The notes beneath the pieces were generated by a model, which saw only the letters and a list, made by a program, of their open reading frames with translations, did no database searches and had not been told where the DNA came from. The position numbers were made by a program, and so were the translations under genes. DNA of 30,011 nt from IMG/VR virus record IMGVR_UViG_3300031951_000859, positions 1 to 30,011 of that record, one strand, 5' to 3'. Source of the DNA: a virus. Positions 22,467 to 29,979 of this stretch are shown one piece after another (position 1 is the stretch's first letter; every line of letters starts with the position of its first letter).

Positions 22467-22768
22467 TGTCCGTACATCCTTTCAATCTGTATCTCTTTGC
22501 GCAGTTCCTTCATCTTCCGCACCTCATGCACCGCCGCTTGGGTTGCGTAGTACATGTCATAGTACATAAACGCTAAGACGGGCATCACGATGAAGAACAT
22601 CAGCACCACGGTGAGTACTACGACAATCAGTGACCAAGGGACGTTCTCGTAATCATGCTTCTTGTCGTTAGCCACATTAGACCCACCGCCCATGCTATTA
22701 CGAAGAGTACTGCCGAAACCCACATTGCTCTTGCCCTGATTTCCGCTATTCTTTTTCTGCGTCGCCAT
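22463..22768 (-). CDS. Single-TM membrane protein upstream of the endolysin (101 aa)
   Basis: A polar, Asn/Gly/Ser-rich N-terminus (about 1-43) is followed by one strong membrane segment (about 45-69: WSLIVVVLTVVLMFFIVMPVL), a Tyr/Met-rich stretch (MYYDMYYAT) and a charged C-terminal helix. The ATG at 22768 has a weak SD; an in-frame ATG at 22693 would give a 76-aa product and halve the overlap with the gene before it. The stop overlaps the endolysin start as ATGA. It may be a holin-like or pinholin/antiholin-type protein, but a single TM of this kind is not specific. Confidence 0.65.
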   Translation of the reverse strand: MATQKKNSGNQGKSNVGFGSTLRNSMGGGSNVANDKKHDYENVPWSLIVVVLTVVLMFFIVMPVLAFMYYDMYYATQAAVHEVRKMKELRKEIQIERMYGQ

Positions 22769-23313
22769 GTTGCTATCTGTGCTAGTCTCAGTTCCTCTGC
22801 GTGGGCTATCTCCTGCTCGGCAATAATCTCCTGCCGCATCTCATCAAACTTACTCCACAGCGCACCTAACTCCGGCGGGGCTTTATATACCATCGTCTCT
22901 CTAACCTCGGCCCATATCGCATCGAGCCTTGAGTTGATCAGTATCCGGCGCAACGCCCGCTTACCTATGCTGTCGTCGCCCTTATATACCGTCTTTGCTT
23001 CTAACTGCTCTTTCAACAACAGCTTGGCAATCTCGTCATGGGTATCCATCAACGCGCCTAACTGAGTGCCGATGTCGGTGAATACGTCGTTCGGGTCAGC
23101 CTTGGCTATCTCCTGCACCCGCTGCACTTCGGCGTTGTACTGCTGCTTCTGTATTGGCGTCGGGTCTACTATCTTGTTGTACTGCTCCTTTAAGTCTTTC
23201 AGTACGTCGCTAACATCACCCGCTGCGCCTTTGATGTCCTTGTAAAGTTTGCATCCAGCCTTTACTGCGGCAACAGCGGCATTAGCCGCAGCGAGTAGGG
23301 TTAGCGGGTCAAT
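22627..23313 (-). CDS. C-terminal-anchored membrane protein with apparent ATT start (228 aa)
   Basis: The frame opens right after an in-frame TAA, and its first codon is ATT at 23313, preceded by GGAGG with a six-base spacer. From there the translation is protein-like throughout: DPLTLLAAANAAVAAVKAGC (helical), KLYKDIKGAAGDVSDVLKDL, a long charged helix, and a final TM segment at about 196-215 (VSAVLFVIAWAVGLMWL). The first conventional start is a GTG at 23127 with no SD, which would lose 62 good residues. ATT is a rare but real start codon (as in infC of E. coli). The ATT overlaps the preceding stop as ATTGA. The C-terminal 142 bases overlap the 101-aa gene in another frame. Function unknown; membrane or lysis-linked. 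Confidence 0.68.
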   Translation of the reverse strand: MDPLTLLAAANAAVAAVKAGCKLYKDIKGAAGDVSDVLKDLKEQYNKIVDPTPIQKQQYNAEVQRVQEIAKADPNDVFTDIGTQLGALMDTHDEIAKLLLKEQLEAKTVYKGDDSIGKRALRRILINSRLDAIWAEVRETMVYKAPPELGALWSKFDEMRQEIIAEQEIAHAEELRLAQIATWRRRKRIAEIRARAMWVSAVLFVIAWAVGLMWLTTRSMITRTSLGH

Positions 23314-23458
23314 TTACTTCCTCCGGCTTTGGCGGTACTTGCTCGTTAAACTGTGCTACCAGCTTCTGCCACAGAGGATGCGCTCCTGACTGCGTTGGCA
23401 GGTTGCCGATTACCTGTACGATAAACTGCGCTTCGTTTTGGTCTAGTTCGAATTTCAT
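23309..23458 (-). CDS. Small phage protein (49 aa)
   Basis: The ATG at 23458 is preceded by GGGGGAAAG. The product (MKFELDQNEAQFIVQVIGNL, then a helix with PLWQKLVAQFNEQV and a Pro-rich end) looks like the small all-helical proteins often found between tail-fibre and lysis genes in tailed phages. Its function is unknown. The end overlaps the ATT start of the 228-aa gene, so the two are probably coupled. Confidence 0.65.
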   Translation of the reverse strand: MKFELDQNEAQFIVQVIGNLPTQSGAHPLWQKLVAQFNEQVPPKPEEVN

Positions 23459-23469
23459 CTTTCCCCCTA

Positions 23470-24828
23470 TTAGCAAGCCATCAATACACACGGTACACAA
23501 TACGAACCATCATCGTAGGTACAGGTAACGTGATTGGATGTGACCTTAGCAACCGTCTTTGATCGCACAATATCGTCACCCTGTGGCTTGGCAGTACCGT
23601 CACCAGCAGACATCAGCAGGTCGCCTTTCTGAACTGTGACACCTTGAGCAATACGGATAATCATGTCGCCTGTCATAGCGATGTTCATGTCGTAGGGGTT
23701 GTCTTGATCGTCGTTATCCCAGTTTACAAATACGCCAGCCACATTCGTATCACCTTCAACGTCAGATACCTTCATGCGGTTTAACTGTTCGTTTGGCAGC
23801 GGATTACCTTCTGAGTCAAGCCATTCGCACATCTCGTCAAGGTTGGACAAGACTGTACCCTTGAGAATTGACTCGTCACGCTGACCATTGAGTAGCTGTG
23901 ACCAACGCGCTAAGTGACCACCGTTGTAGGACACGGTTGTTCCGGAGACGGAGATGTTGCCTTCTAATGTTCCGTCTTGGTAAAAATCGACAAGAGCTCC
24001 ATCGGACGTTAGACGATTGAGCGCCATCAATTTGTCTGCGCTTCTTGTGACTTCAATGGTGTTGGTGGCTAAGTTAATGCCAGCAGTTGAAAACGTCGTA
24101 ACTGTCTTCCCCACCAGCAAATCACCACCGCTGGTGATACGGGCGCGCTCATAAGCGTAAGGGCTGCTTAAACCTCCACCACCAGTATAAAAAGATAATG
24201 CACCAAGGGAATTGCCTGTTTCTTGCACCATGTAAATAGCACCAATGGAGTTTCTACTACTCCCGCCAAGCATGGTTATGCCGACACCTGTTCCTGTGGT
24301 GCTACTTTCGTTTATAAGTGAAATTCCTTGGTCTGTTGAATTCCAAGCATAACTACCAGAAATAGTTGTGCTGTTTGTAGTTCTTGACTGAATGTATGGA
24401 GAACCAATTGCACTTGTACCGCCAACAAGCAACTTCCCACTCGCATCCAGCCTCATGCGTTCGGTGTTGTTTGTGCCAAAGACTAGAGGCTGGTTAGCTA
24501 CGTTATAAACGTAACCAAAAGATGAGTTGTCAGTCAGTAGTCGTAATGTTTCTGTTCCATTGACCAATAAATTTAATGCGCCGCCGTTACTTGCGTTATT
24601 AATCGACAAAACGGTTCTATTGGATATGGTTGCTGGTGTGGACGTACCAACCCCAACGTCCCCCGCCGAAACAACTCGTACTCGTTCCGTACCACCTGTA
24701 CCAATAGCTACCGTATCCGCAGCAGGGAAGAATATGCCCGTGTTGCTGTCTGTGCCTTCATAGGACGGGTTGGACGCAGTACCATCTACGCCGCTGACTC
24801 CGTTTGTGCCGTCTAATACGAGTGGCAT
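23470..24828 (-). CDS. Tail-fibre protein with C-terminal self-processing-like domain (452 aa)
   Basis: AAGGAG stands seven bases before the ATG. The N-terminal part has the fibre modules NTGIFFPAADTVAIGTGG, ERMRLDASGKLLVGGTS and ERARITSGGDLLVGKTVTT that are also present in two neighbouring fibre genes. From about residue 300 a separate domain begins (SYNGGHLARWSQL, GTVLSNLDEMCEWL, DVEGDTNVAGVFVNW, then a strand-rich end with HVTCTYDDGSYCVPC). This resembles the intramolecular chaperone or peptidase G2-type ends of some phage appendages, but I am not certain. The C-terminal CVLMAC end with several Cys is unusual for a fibre tip. Confidence 0.75.
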   Translation of the reverse strand: MPLVLDGTNGVSGVDGTASNPSYEGTDSNTGIFFPAADTVAIGTGGTERVRVVSAGDVGVGTSTPATISNRTVLSINNASNGGALNLLVNGTETLRLLTDNSSFGYVYNVANQPLVFGTNNTERMRLDASGKLLVGGTSAIGSPYIQSRTTNSTTISGSYAWNSTDQGISLINESSTTGTGVGITMLGGSSRNSIGAIYMVQETGNSLGALSFYTGGGGLSSPYAYERARITSGGDLLVGKTVTTFSTAGINLATNTIEVTRSADKLMALNRLTSDGALVDFYQDGTLEGNISVSGTTVSYNGGHLARWSQLLNGQRDESILKGTVLSNLDEMCEWLDSEGNPLPNEQLNRMKVSDVEGDTNVAGVFVNWDNDDQDNPYDMNIAMTGDMIIRIAQGVTVQKGDLLMSAGDGTAKPQGDDIVRSKTVAKVTSNHVTCTYDDGSYCVPCVLMAC

Positions 24829-24830
24829 GG

Positions 24831-25052
24831 TTATGCTCCTTGTTCCGGTCTTTGTGGCAGTACATAGCCTACCAACTGATTATTCTCATCAAACGATGGT
24901 GTTGAATTCGCTGGCAAATCTCTTAACGCCTGACGATATGTAGCCCATGCTTGCTTTTGCTCTGCCGTTAGCGGTGAATCTGCAAACTGTGTCCAATCAC
25001 ATTCACGCAAGTGAGCATTACGGATTCTTCTTAGTTCCCATTCTGGTGTCAT
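24831..25052 (-). CDS. Tail assembly chaperone-like protein (73 aa)
   Basis: I chose the ATG at 25052 because GGAGG lies five bases before it; a longer frame would run into the fibre gene. The product has the pattern of the phage tail assembly chaperone family: an N-terminal LRRIRNAHLRECDWTQFADS (an R..LL..TDW-type motif), SPLTAEQKQAWATYRQALRDL, then a short Pro-rich end. These small proteins help fold or trimerise the tail fibre encoded next to them. It lies between two fibre genes, two bases after one and two bases before the next. Confidence 0.8.
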   Translation of the reverse strand: MTPEWELRRIRNAHLRECDWTQFADSPLTAEQKQAWATYRQALRDLPANSTPSFDENNQLVGYVLPQRPEQGA

Positions 25053-25053
25053 G

Positions 25054-25773
25054 TTAGCCTCCGCAATACTGGATAGTTGCGTTGCAATACGCTGTATGTT
25101 GGCTGGCAGTTCCACCGCCAGCAGAAACCCTGTATCGTGGCTGAATCGTAAGCGTTTGACTGGCTGTAGCACTCACATAAAAAGATGTTGTTATAGACAT
25201 ATTCCCGTCATTCGTGCCGTCTCCCCAGTTATTCGGGTCGTCCCTGCCAATTCTTCGCGTTGCAGTACCACCTAAGTTGGTATAAAAAGTATCGTAGATA
25301 TAAGCATTGGCGTGAAACGCGATACCATTAATGCAGACCAAATATGTTCCAGCAACATCAAAAGTAACCGTCAATGTGCCGGATGAATTCGACATTGTGA
25401 CGTAGTTGCTATCGTCAGTCGTTCCTGTAGATGGGGCAGTAGTTGTCGTTCCAATTATGTCGGAGGGATTCCATGCAGTCCATTGATAAGAGGCTAACGT
25501 AGAAGCACGGTATGTCCATGTGCCATTAGCGTCAATTCTCGCAGACTCAACACCACCCTCGGTAAATGCAATCGTATCTGCTGCCGGGAAGAAAATACCT
25601 GTGTTGGTATCACCTGATGTCGTAATACTCGGAGCCGCTGCTGTTCCTGCTTGTACCGTCGTAGGGCTAGTCACAAACGTCGCAGCACCACCTGATGTCA
25701 GCGTAATAACGTCTGTGCCGCCTACCTGAATAGCTGCGCTGCCGTCTACATTGGCTTTAATTCCCGCTGTCAT
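25054..25773 (-). CDS. Tail-fibre protein with beta-sandwich tip (239 aa)
   Basis: AAAGGAG precedes the ATG, which overlaps the S74 fibre stop as ATGA. Residues about 45-85 contain the shared module (SGDTNTGIFFPAADTIAF, then ESARIDANGTW). The C-terminal ~140 residues are a single beta-rich domain (VTMSNSSGTLTVTFDVAGTYLVCINGIAF, ATRRIGRDD, TSFYVSATASQTLTIQPRY) resembling a C1q/TNF-like jelly roll, a fold used by phage receptor-binding tips. It ends TIQYCGG. A host-recognition role is likely from context. Confidence 0.72.
   Translation of the reverse strand: MTAGIKANVDGSAAIQVGGTDVITLTSGGAATFVTSPTTVQAGTAAAPSITTSGDTNTGIFFPAADTIAFTEGGVESARIDANGTWTYRASTLASYQWTAWNPSDIIGTTTTAPSTGTTDDSNYVTMSNSSGTLTVTFDVAGTYLVCINGIAFHANAYIYDTFYTNLGGTATRRIGRDDPNNWGDGTNDGNMSITTSFYVSATASQTLTIQPRYRVSAGGGTASQHTAYCNATIQYCGG
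25563..25611 (-). repeat. Dispersed tail-fibre module, copy in the 239-aa fibre gene
   Basis: This 49-base segment matches 27143-27191 at 43 positions by hand count. It encodes the NTGIFFPAADTIAF element. A weaker copy is present in the 452-aa fibre gene near 24701-24760. Confidence 0.7.
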
Positions 25774-27374
25774 TGTGCTGCTCCTTTTAATGCTGCGACT
25801 TCAGCTTTCGTCGCGTCGAGTTCTGCTTTAAGTTCTTGGATGGCTTTAACTAACAACGGAACCGCATAACCAAAATCCATTGTCCAAGGATTAATCGACC
25901 CGTCTTCGTTTATTTCTTCAAGCGGCTTATTAACCAACCAAGGGGTAATAGGCTGCACCTGTTGAGCGACTACGCCTGTCCATACGCCTCTACTATTGCG
26001 ATTGTTTTCGCATTGATCCGATGGGTCATTCCATGTGTGGTCAACAATTTCCCATTGCTGCAATAGTTCAAGTGCATTTCGTTCTGTTGGGGCGATATTT
26101 GCTTTTAGTCTTTCATCAGACGAAGTGGTGATTGTTTGATTACCGATGTACCAAGTGGTTGTTCCAGTGCCAGCAGACCCTCTAGATAAATATGAATTAT
26201 CGGACAGCGCGTTATTGATGTACAGGTAAATTCCGTTTCCGCCAGAACCGGTAGAACCAAACGAACCTTGCCCTTGAACCGTTAATTTGGAGTGAGAAGT
26301 TGTAGTCCCCACTAACAAATTACCATCACCGCGCAAGCGCATTAACTCATTCCATGCAGAACCGTTGTACCCGCAGAAGGTGAGATTATTAACTGTACCG
26401 CCTGCAGCATCACCGGCAATCATTCCACCAACGCCTGTGCCGGTGAAATAACCTGTAAGGATGCCCTGTCCGGAAGTACCACTAGACCCATTGTAATTCC
26501 AATAATGAGTGGTGCTAACTAAAGCCGACGCATTACCTGTCACCTGAAGTCCAACACCGGGGGTAGTTACACCAATCCCCAAACGACCATTCGCATCCAG
26601 CGTCATTGCTTGTGTGCCGGTGTACGTTGTTCCCGCTGTGGCAGATGTTTGTTGAAAGAACTGGAACGCGCCGTTTTGGAAGCGCAGCCAAGACATGTTA
26701 TCGGTCGCCAGTGCTTTAATCTGGCCGTCAGTTGCTGTAAACCCTATGCCGTAGCCAACGCATCCGTAACCGCTGCCGGAAGCACCGATTGAAACAGCGG
26801 AATAACTACCATTATTTCCTGAAACGTATAAACCACGGTCGCCAAAGTTTGTAGTTACCGTAGTACCGATTGCAAAGTTTCCTGTGCTGGTGATACGGGC
26901 GCGTTCGGAACCGCTGTTTAAGAATCGCAAAGCCCCTGCTGTTTCATTTGCAATCGTGAAGTCAGTACCATCATGCAGCGCGTAGCCTCTGCGAGCACCT
27001 CCAGTACCAAGCGACAAGATTGCCGACGATGTACCGTTGATAGTCAGGTCAATCCGGTTTGCAGCAGCACTCAGCGAGGAAGTGGTTCCAAGCACAAAAT
27101 TCCCCGCGCTATCAAACCGAGCTACTTCTGCACCGCCTTCAGCAAATGCAATCGTATCTGCTGTAGGGGAAAAAATACCGGTGTTGGTATCCCCCGAGAA
27201 TGTGATTGATGGCGCAGCCGCTGTACCTAACGCATAAGCCACCTGTTGCCCCGTACTGAGTGTAAGCGCGGTTGTGCCAGAACCTGTACCTGTTTTAAAT
27301 TCCAGTATCCCGGTGTTGTCGCTGCTAATCGCAGCACCGTTCGTCGCATTACCCGCTGTTATCGTCGTTGCCAT
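25770..27374 (-). CDS. Tail-fibre/spike protein with S74 intramolecular chaperone (534 aa)
   Basis: The C-terminal ~119 residues form a peptidase S74 domain: TTSSDERLKANI with S419 and K424 spaced as in the known Ser-Lys autocleavage pair, then WEIVDHTWND, GVVAQQVQP and YAVPLLVKAIQELKAELDA leading into a coiled coil. This domain helps the fibre trimer fold and then cuts itself off. The body consists of fibre repeats (NTGIFSPTADTIAF, ERARITSTGNFAIGTTVTT, LGIGVTTPGVGL, NLLVGTTTS). The SD is AAGGAT. The stop overlaps the next fibre gene as ATGA. Confidence 0.9.
   Translation of the reverse strand: MATTITAGNATNGAAISSDNTGILEFKTGTGSGTTALTLSTGQQVAYALGTAAAPSITFSGDTNTGIFSPTADTIAFAEGGAEVARFDSAGNFVLGTTSSLSAAANRIDLTINGTSSAILSLGTGGARRGYALHDGTDFTIANETAGALRFLNSGSERARITSTGNFAIGTTVTTNFGDRGLYVSGNNGSYSAVSIGASGSGYGCVGYGIGFTATDGQIKALATDNMSWLRFQNGAFQFFQQTSATAGTTYTGTQAMTLDANGRLGIGVTTPGVGLQVTGNASALVSTTHYWNYNGSSGTSGQGILTGYFTGTGVGGMIAGDAAGGTVNNLTFCGYNGSAWNELMRLRGDGNLLVGTTTSHSKLTVQGQGSFGSTGSGGNGIYLYINNALSDNSYLSRGSAGTGTTTWYIGNQTITTSSDERLKANIAPTERNALELLQQWEIVDHTWNDPSDQCENNRNSRGVWTGVVAQQVQPITPWLVNKPLEEINEDGSINPWTMDFGYAVPLLVKAIQELKAELDATKAEVAALKGAAQ
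27143..27191 (-). repeat. Dispersed tail-fibre module, copy in the S74 fibre gene
   Basis: This 49-base segment matches 25563-25611 at 43 positions. It encodes NTGIFSPTADTIAF. The match at base level suggests recent exchange or duplication between fibre genes. Confidence 0.7.
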
Positions 27375-27385
27375 GTTTTAATCCT

Positions 27386-28318
27386 TCAGACTACAGTCCA
27401 GCGTGAGCCATCCGGCACCGTGACTGTGACACCGTTCGCAATCGTAATCACACCCGCTGACATCGCATTACTACCGCTCGGGATGGAGTAGCTCGTTGAC
27501 ACCGTCGCACCGTTTACAAAGATACCGTTCGAAGCCACCACCGTCTGCGCAGTTACCGTCGTTAAACTAATGCTTGTAGACCACTGCGGCGCAGAGCCAC
27601 TCGATGTCATGACGGTGTTAGCTGCACCGATGCCAAGTTTAGTTAATGACGTACCGGCTGCATAGTAGGGAAGGTCGCCTGCGGTGTAGCTACTTAAACC
27701 CGTACCGCCGTTGGATGTGATGAGCGTACCGGCTACTGTTACCGCACCTTGTGTTGCCGTCGCAGGAGTTAAGCCTGTAGTTCCGAACGTAATACTTGTT
27801 ACCGCCACACCTGTGGGATCAGACCACTGCGGAGCCGTGCCTGTAGAGGTTAAGAACCTACCCGCCGCACCAATTGGAAGCTTGGTAAACGCCGTACCCG
27901 CAGCAAAGTAAGGCAGGTCACCCGCTGTGTAGCTAGATAAGCCCGTGCCGCCGCTGGTTGTTAGTACCGTTGCCGCTGTCGCCGGAGTGATATTAGTACC
28001 GTCAGAATAAACTGACCGCCCTGCCGGGTAGGTACAGAAGACATCCTTGCTGTTACTAGCGAAGTTAATTAGTGCTGTGGTGCCCAGCGAGTTCGCCAGC
28101 ACCGTGTCACGGGAGAGCGTCGTGCCTAAGGAGGTATAAGTACCGATCCCGACTTCCCATGTGTTAGCGATGTTGTCAACGATAGTGTAGTACGTGGTGT
28201 TACCGTTACCTATCGCCGCAAATGATTGGAACCCTGCTACCGCACCGTCTAGCGTCAAAGTGCCAGTACCGGCGGTTATCGAGGTTTCCTTTACTCGGTC
28301 TCTGACTACAAGTGGCAT
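27386..28318 (-). CDS. Tail-fibre protein with duplicated GGTG modules (310 aa)
   Basis: The SD is AGGAA, seven bases before the ATG. The N-terminal ~100 residues (VVRDRVKETSITAGTGTLTL, then FAAIGNGNTTYYTI, WEVGIGTYTSLGTTLSRDTV) match a very common phage domain at the start of tail-fibre or adaptor proteins. Two copies of a 44-residue module follow (GGTGLSSYTAGDLPYFAAGT and GGTGLSSYTAGDLPYYAAGT, each leading to APQWS), then a short beta tip ending VPDGSRWTVV. The module recurs in the collar fibre at 19224-20546. It probably forms the base or shaft of a fibre. Confidence 0.82.
   Translation of the reverse strand: MPLVVRDRVKETSITAGTGTLTLDGAVAGFQSFAAIGNGNTTYYTIVDNIANTWEVGIGTYTSLGTTLSRDTVLANSLGTTALINFASNSKDVFCTYPAGRSVYSDGTNITPATAATVLTTSGGTGLSSYTAGDLPYFAAGTAFTKLPIGAAGRFLTSTGTAPQWSDPTGVAVTSITFGTTGLTPATATQGAVTVAGTLITSNGGTGLSSYTAGDLPYYAAGTSLTKLGIGAANTVMTSSGSAPQWSTSISLTTVTAQTVVASNGIFVNGATVSTSYSIPSGSNAMSAGVITIANGVTVTVPDGSRWTVV
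27579..27953 (-). repeat. 132-bp direct repeat within the 310-aa fibre gene
   Basis: Segments 27579-27710 and 27822-27953 are of equal length and encode two similar copies of a module from GGTGLSSYTAGDLPY to APQWS. A more distant copy (GGTGQSSYTVGDLLYAN) is in the collar fibre gene near 20034-20085. Confidence 0.75.
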
Positions 28319-28326
28319 GTTAGTTC

Positions 28327-29205
28327 CTATACTGTCTCAATAATGCTCCAGCCCGGTGGCTGATCCGTATCCAGCGTAGTCCAGTCGCTATTCGTGTTGT
28401 TCTGAATATCCACCCATGTACCCGCCGATACTTGTCTGCGTGAATCCCCGGAGAACGACATCTCAGAGAACCCTACACCACTAAATGTTGCTACAGTTAC
28501 TTCAATGATTGGCGGCACCGGCGGCTGCGAGGTCTCAATCAACTCCCACAAGTACCGGCAAGTAAACGCATCTGCCGCCGCAAACTGCTCCAGCAACGAC
28601 GCAACGAATATCGCCCCCGCCGCGTTTACATCACTACCGGTTACCGACTCATTTAGCGATACAGCAAAATCTGCCTGCGCTGCGTTGCTATCACTGCCTG
28701 TGACCGCTTCACTTATTTCACTTATAAACGTAACTTGCGGCGCTTCCGTGCTGCTGGCGTTAACCGTCTCGCTTACTGCTGCATTGACGTTGAACTGCGC
28801 TACTACCGCATCCGAACCTGTCACAGTTTCACTTACCGCAACTGCAAAGTCCGTCTGTGCTGCCTCACTACTTGACCCAGATGCTGTCTCACTTACCGCT
28901 ACTACAAAGTCTGCTTGTCCTGCAAACGCATCAGACCCAATCAACGACTCACTTAAGGCAACACCGTAGTCAACCGTTACATCTTCTGTGCTGCTGCCGT
29001 TTACTGTCTCACTTACCGCTGCGTTAACAATAAACTGCGCTGCTACTGCATCTGATCCTGCTACTGACTCACTTACTGAAGCAAGTACATCAAACTGCGC
29101 AGCTTCAGCACTACTCGCATTAACTGTCTCAGAAACCGAAACGGCGAATACTGTCCCGCCCAGTGCGGAAAAGGGCGCTTGTGCAAAGGTCGTGATGCCA
29201 AACAT
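28327..29205 (-). CDS. Repeat protein of 20-residue units, putative tail/fibre component (292 aa)
   Basis: A short N-terminal segment (MFGITTFAQAPFSALGG) is followed from residue 24 to 203 by nine 20-residue repeats of the type VSETVxGSxxxAAQxxxxVA, plus a degenerate tenth. Odd units 1-7 carry SS (as in VNASS and VNGSS) and even units carry SD (AGSD, IGSD, TGSD). The C-terminal ~70 residues form a separate domain with PPVPPIIEVTVATFSGVGFS and SAGTWVDIQNNTNSDWTTL. The regular V-x-V spacing suggests a beta solenoid or extended fibre. The N-terminus is the kind seen in phage structural proteins; no enzyme motif. The SD is AAGGGCGC/AGAGG. Confidence 0.8.
   Translation of the reverse strand: MFGITTFAQAPFSALGGTVFAVSVSETVNASSAEAAQFDVLASVSESVAGSDAVAAQFIVNAAVSETVNGSSTEDVTVDYGVALSESLIGSDAFAGQADFVVAVSETASGSSSEAAQTDFAVAVSETVTGSDAVVAQFNVNAAVSETVNASSTEAPQVTFISEISEAVTGSDSNAAQADFAVSLNESVTGSDVNAAGAIFVASLLEQFAAADAFTCRYLWELIETSQPPVPPIIEVTVATFSGVGFSEMSFSGDSRRQVSAGTWVDIQNNTNSDWTTLDTDQPPGWSIIETV
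28597..29136 (-). repeat. Nine tandem 60-bp units encoding 20-residue repeats
   Basis: The nine units are in phase and diverged at the DNA level, and they alternate between SS-type and SD-type, giving a 40-residue higher-order period (see the 292-aa protein). The last unit breaks the alternation (SD after SD). Confidence 0.85.
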
Positions 29206-29219
29206 GCGCCCTTAACCTC

Positions 29220-29396
29220 TTATCCTGCCGTCAGTTGATCCTCATCGAACCAGCGCGACTGTGTCACCTCATCGCTGTCAGTCCACGAAATCAGGTACTG
29301 GATATTGCCATCTTCATCCATCTTCATGGCTTCTACCGGGCCTTGTGGGATTACGCCCTTGGCCTTGACGGTGTCGCCTTTTTTAAATGCCGCCAT
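29220..29396 (-). CDS. Small YodC-like (DUF2158-type) protein (58 aa)
   Basis: I chose the ATG at 29396 because GGAGG lies four bases before it. The product begins AAFKKGDTVKAKGVIPQGPV and continues with strands around IQYLISWTDSDEVTQSRWF and an acidic end DEDQL. This KGD-V ... W-F ... L pattern resembles the YodC family of small SH3-like beta barrels. Its role in a phage is unknown; it could be a virion or regulatory accessory. It lies 10 bases after the 190-aa gene stop. Confidence 0.62.
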   Translation of the reverse strand: MAAFKKGDTVKAKGVIPQGPVEAMKMDEDGNIQYLISWTDSDEVTQSRWFDEDQLTAG

Positions 29397-29406
29397 ATGT
29401 CCTCCG

Positions 29407-29979
29407 TTACGCTGCGTCTGCGTTGAATGTGTAAGTGACATTAATAGTGTCACCTGAGGCTACGATCTTGTCGCCGCCTGTGAAGTCGCCTTCTGAAAAC
29501 AGGATGCCCGATGTGCCCGTAGCTACACTGGTCAGAAACGCGCCAGCAACAGTGCCACCACCGCCGGTAATAACAAACGATGAAGGTGAACCTGAGTTAT
29601 CAATCACCGATGGATCAGCCAGCGTAGGCGTACCAAATGTCACCGCCTTGCGGTTTCCGGTGTAGTCTGTGAACTCAGTCCACGCTTTAGAAGCCAACGT
29701 GTCAGAAGCAGCGTAGGTCGTGCCAGAACCGGGACCGGTTACCAGACCAAGATACCAAGCGGCGCTGTAAGTCACACCCTTGAAGTACTTGTTGTTTAAG
29801 TCTTGCAGCCCTTCGTTGACAACGAGATTGTGGAACTGATCTTCCCACTTCAGATTACCGTCAGCATCGAAGCACTGCACGTTAAATACACCACCCAGAC
29901 CTACACGAGCGTCGCCCTGCGCGGACTTGCCTACGCCAGCCTGAACGGTTTCACCCATAGTTGATTTTGCGATAGGCAT
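29407..29979 (-). CDS. Phage structural-type protein (190 aa)
   Basis: The SD is AGAGG, six bases before the ATG at 29979. A charged N-terminus (MPIAKSTMGETVQAGVGKSA) leads to beta-rich sequence: VFNVQCFDADGNLKWEDQFHNLVVNEGLQDLNNKYF, then YLGLVTGPGSGTTY, and a C-terminal half of Ser/Thr/Gly strands with INVTYTFNADAA at the end. The WEDQFHNLVVNEGL-type element is familiar from phage virion proteins of unknown exact role. It is the first minus-strand gene seen; about 32 bases remain to its right, which may hold the end of the next gene. Confidence 0.65.
   Translation of the reverse strand: MPIAKSTMGETVQAGVGKSAQGDARVGLGGVFNVQCFDADGNLKWEDQFHNLVVNEGLQDLNNKYFKGVTYSAAWYLGLVTGPGSGTTYAASDTLASKAWTEFTDYTGNRKAVTFGTPTLADPSVIDNSGSPSSFVITGGGGTVAGAFLTSVATGTSGILFSEGDFTGGDKIVASGDTINVTYTFNADAA

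Noticed and set aside
22627-23127. GTG 23127 as the start of the C-anchored membrane protein
   Set aside because: No SD is present and 62 well-formed residues upstream would be left untranslated; the ATT at 23313 with GGAGG is better.
28597-29136. CRISPR array or non-coding satellite
   Set aside because: The repeats are in-frame codons of one protein, diverged at third positions, with no constant spacer/repeat structure.
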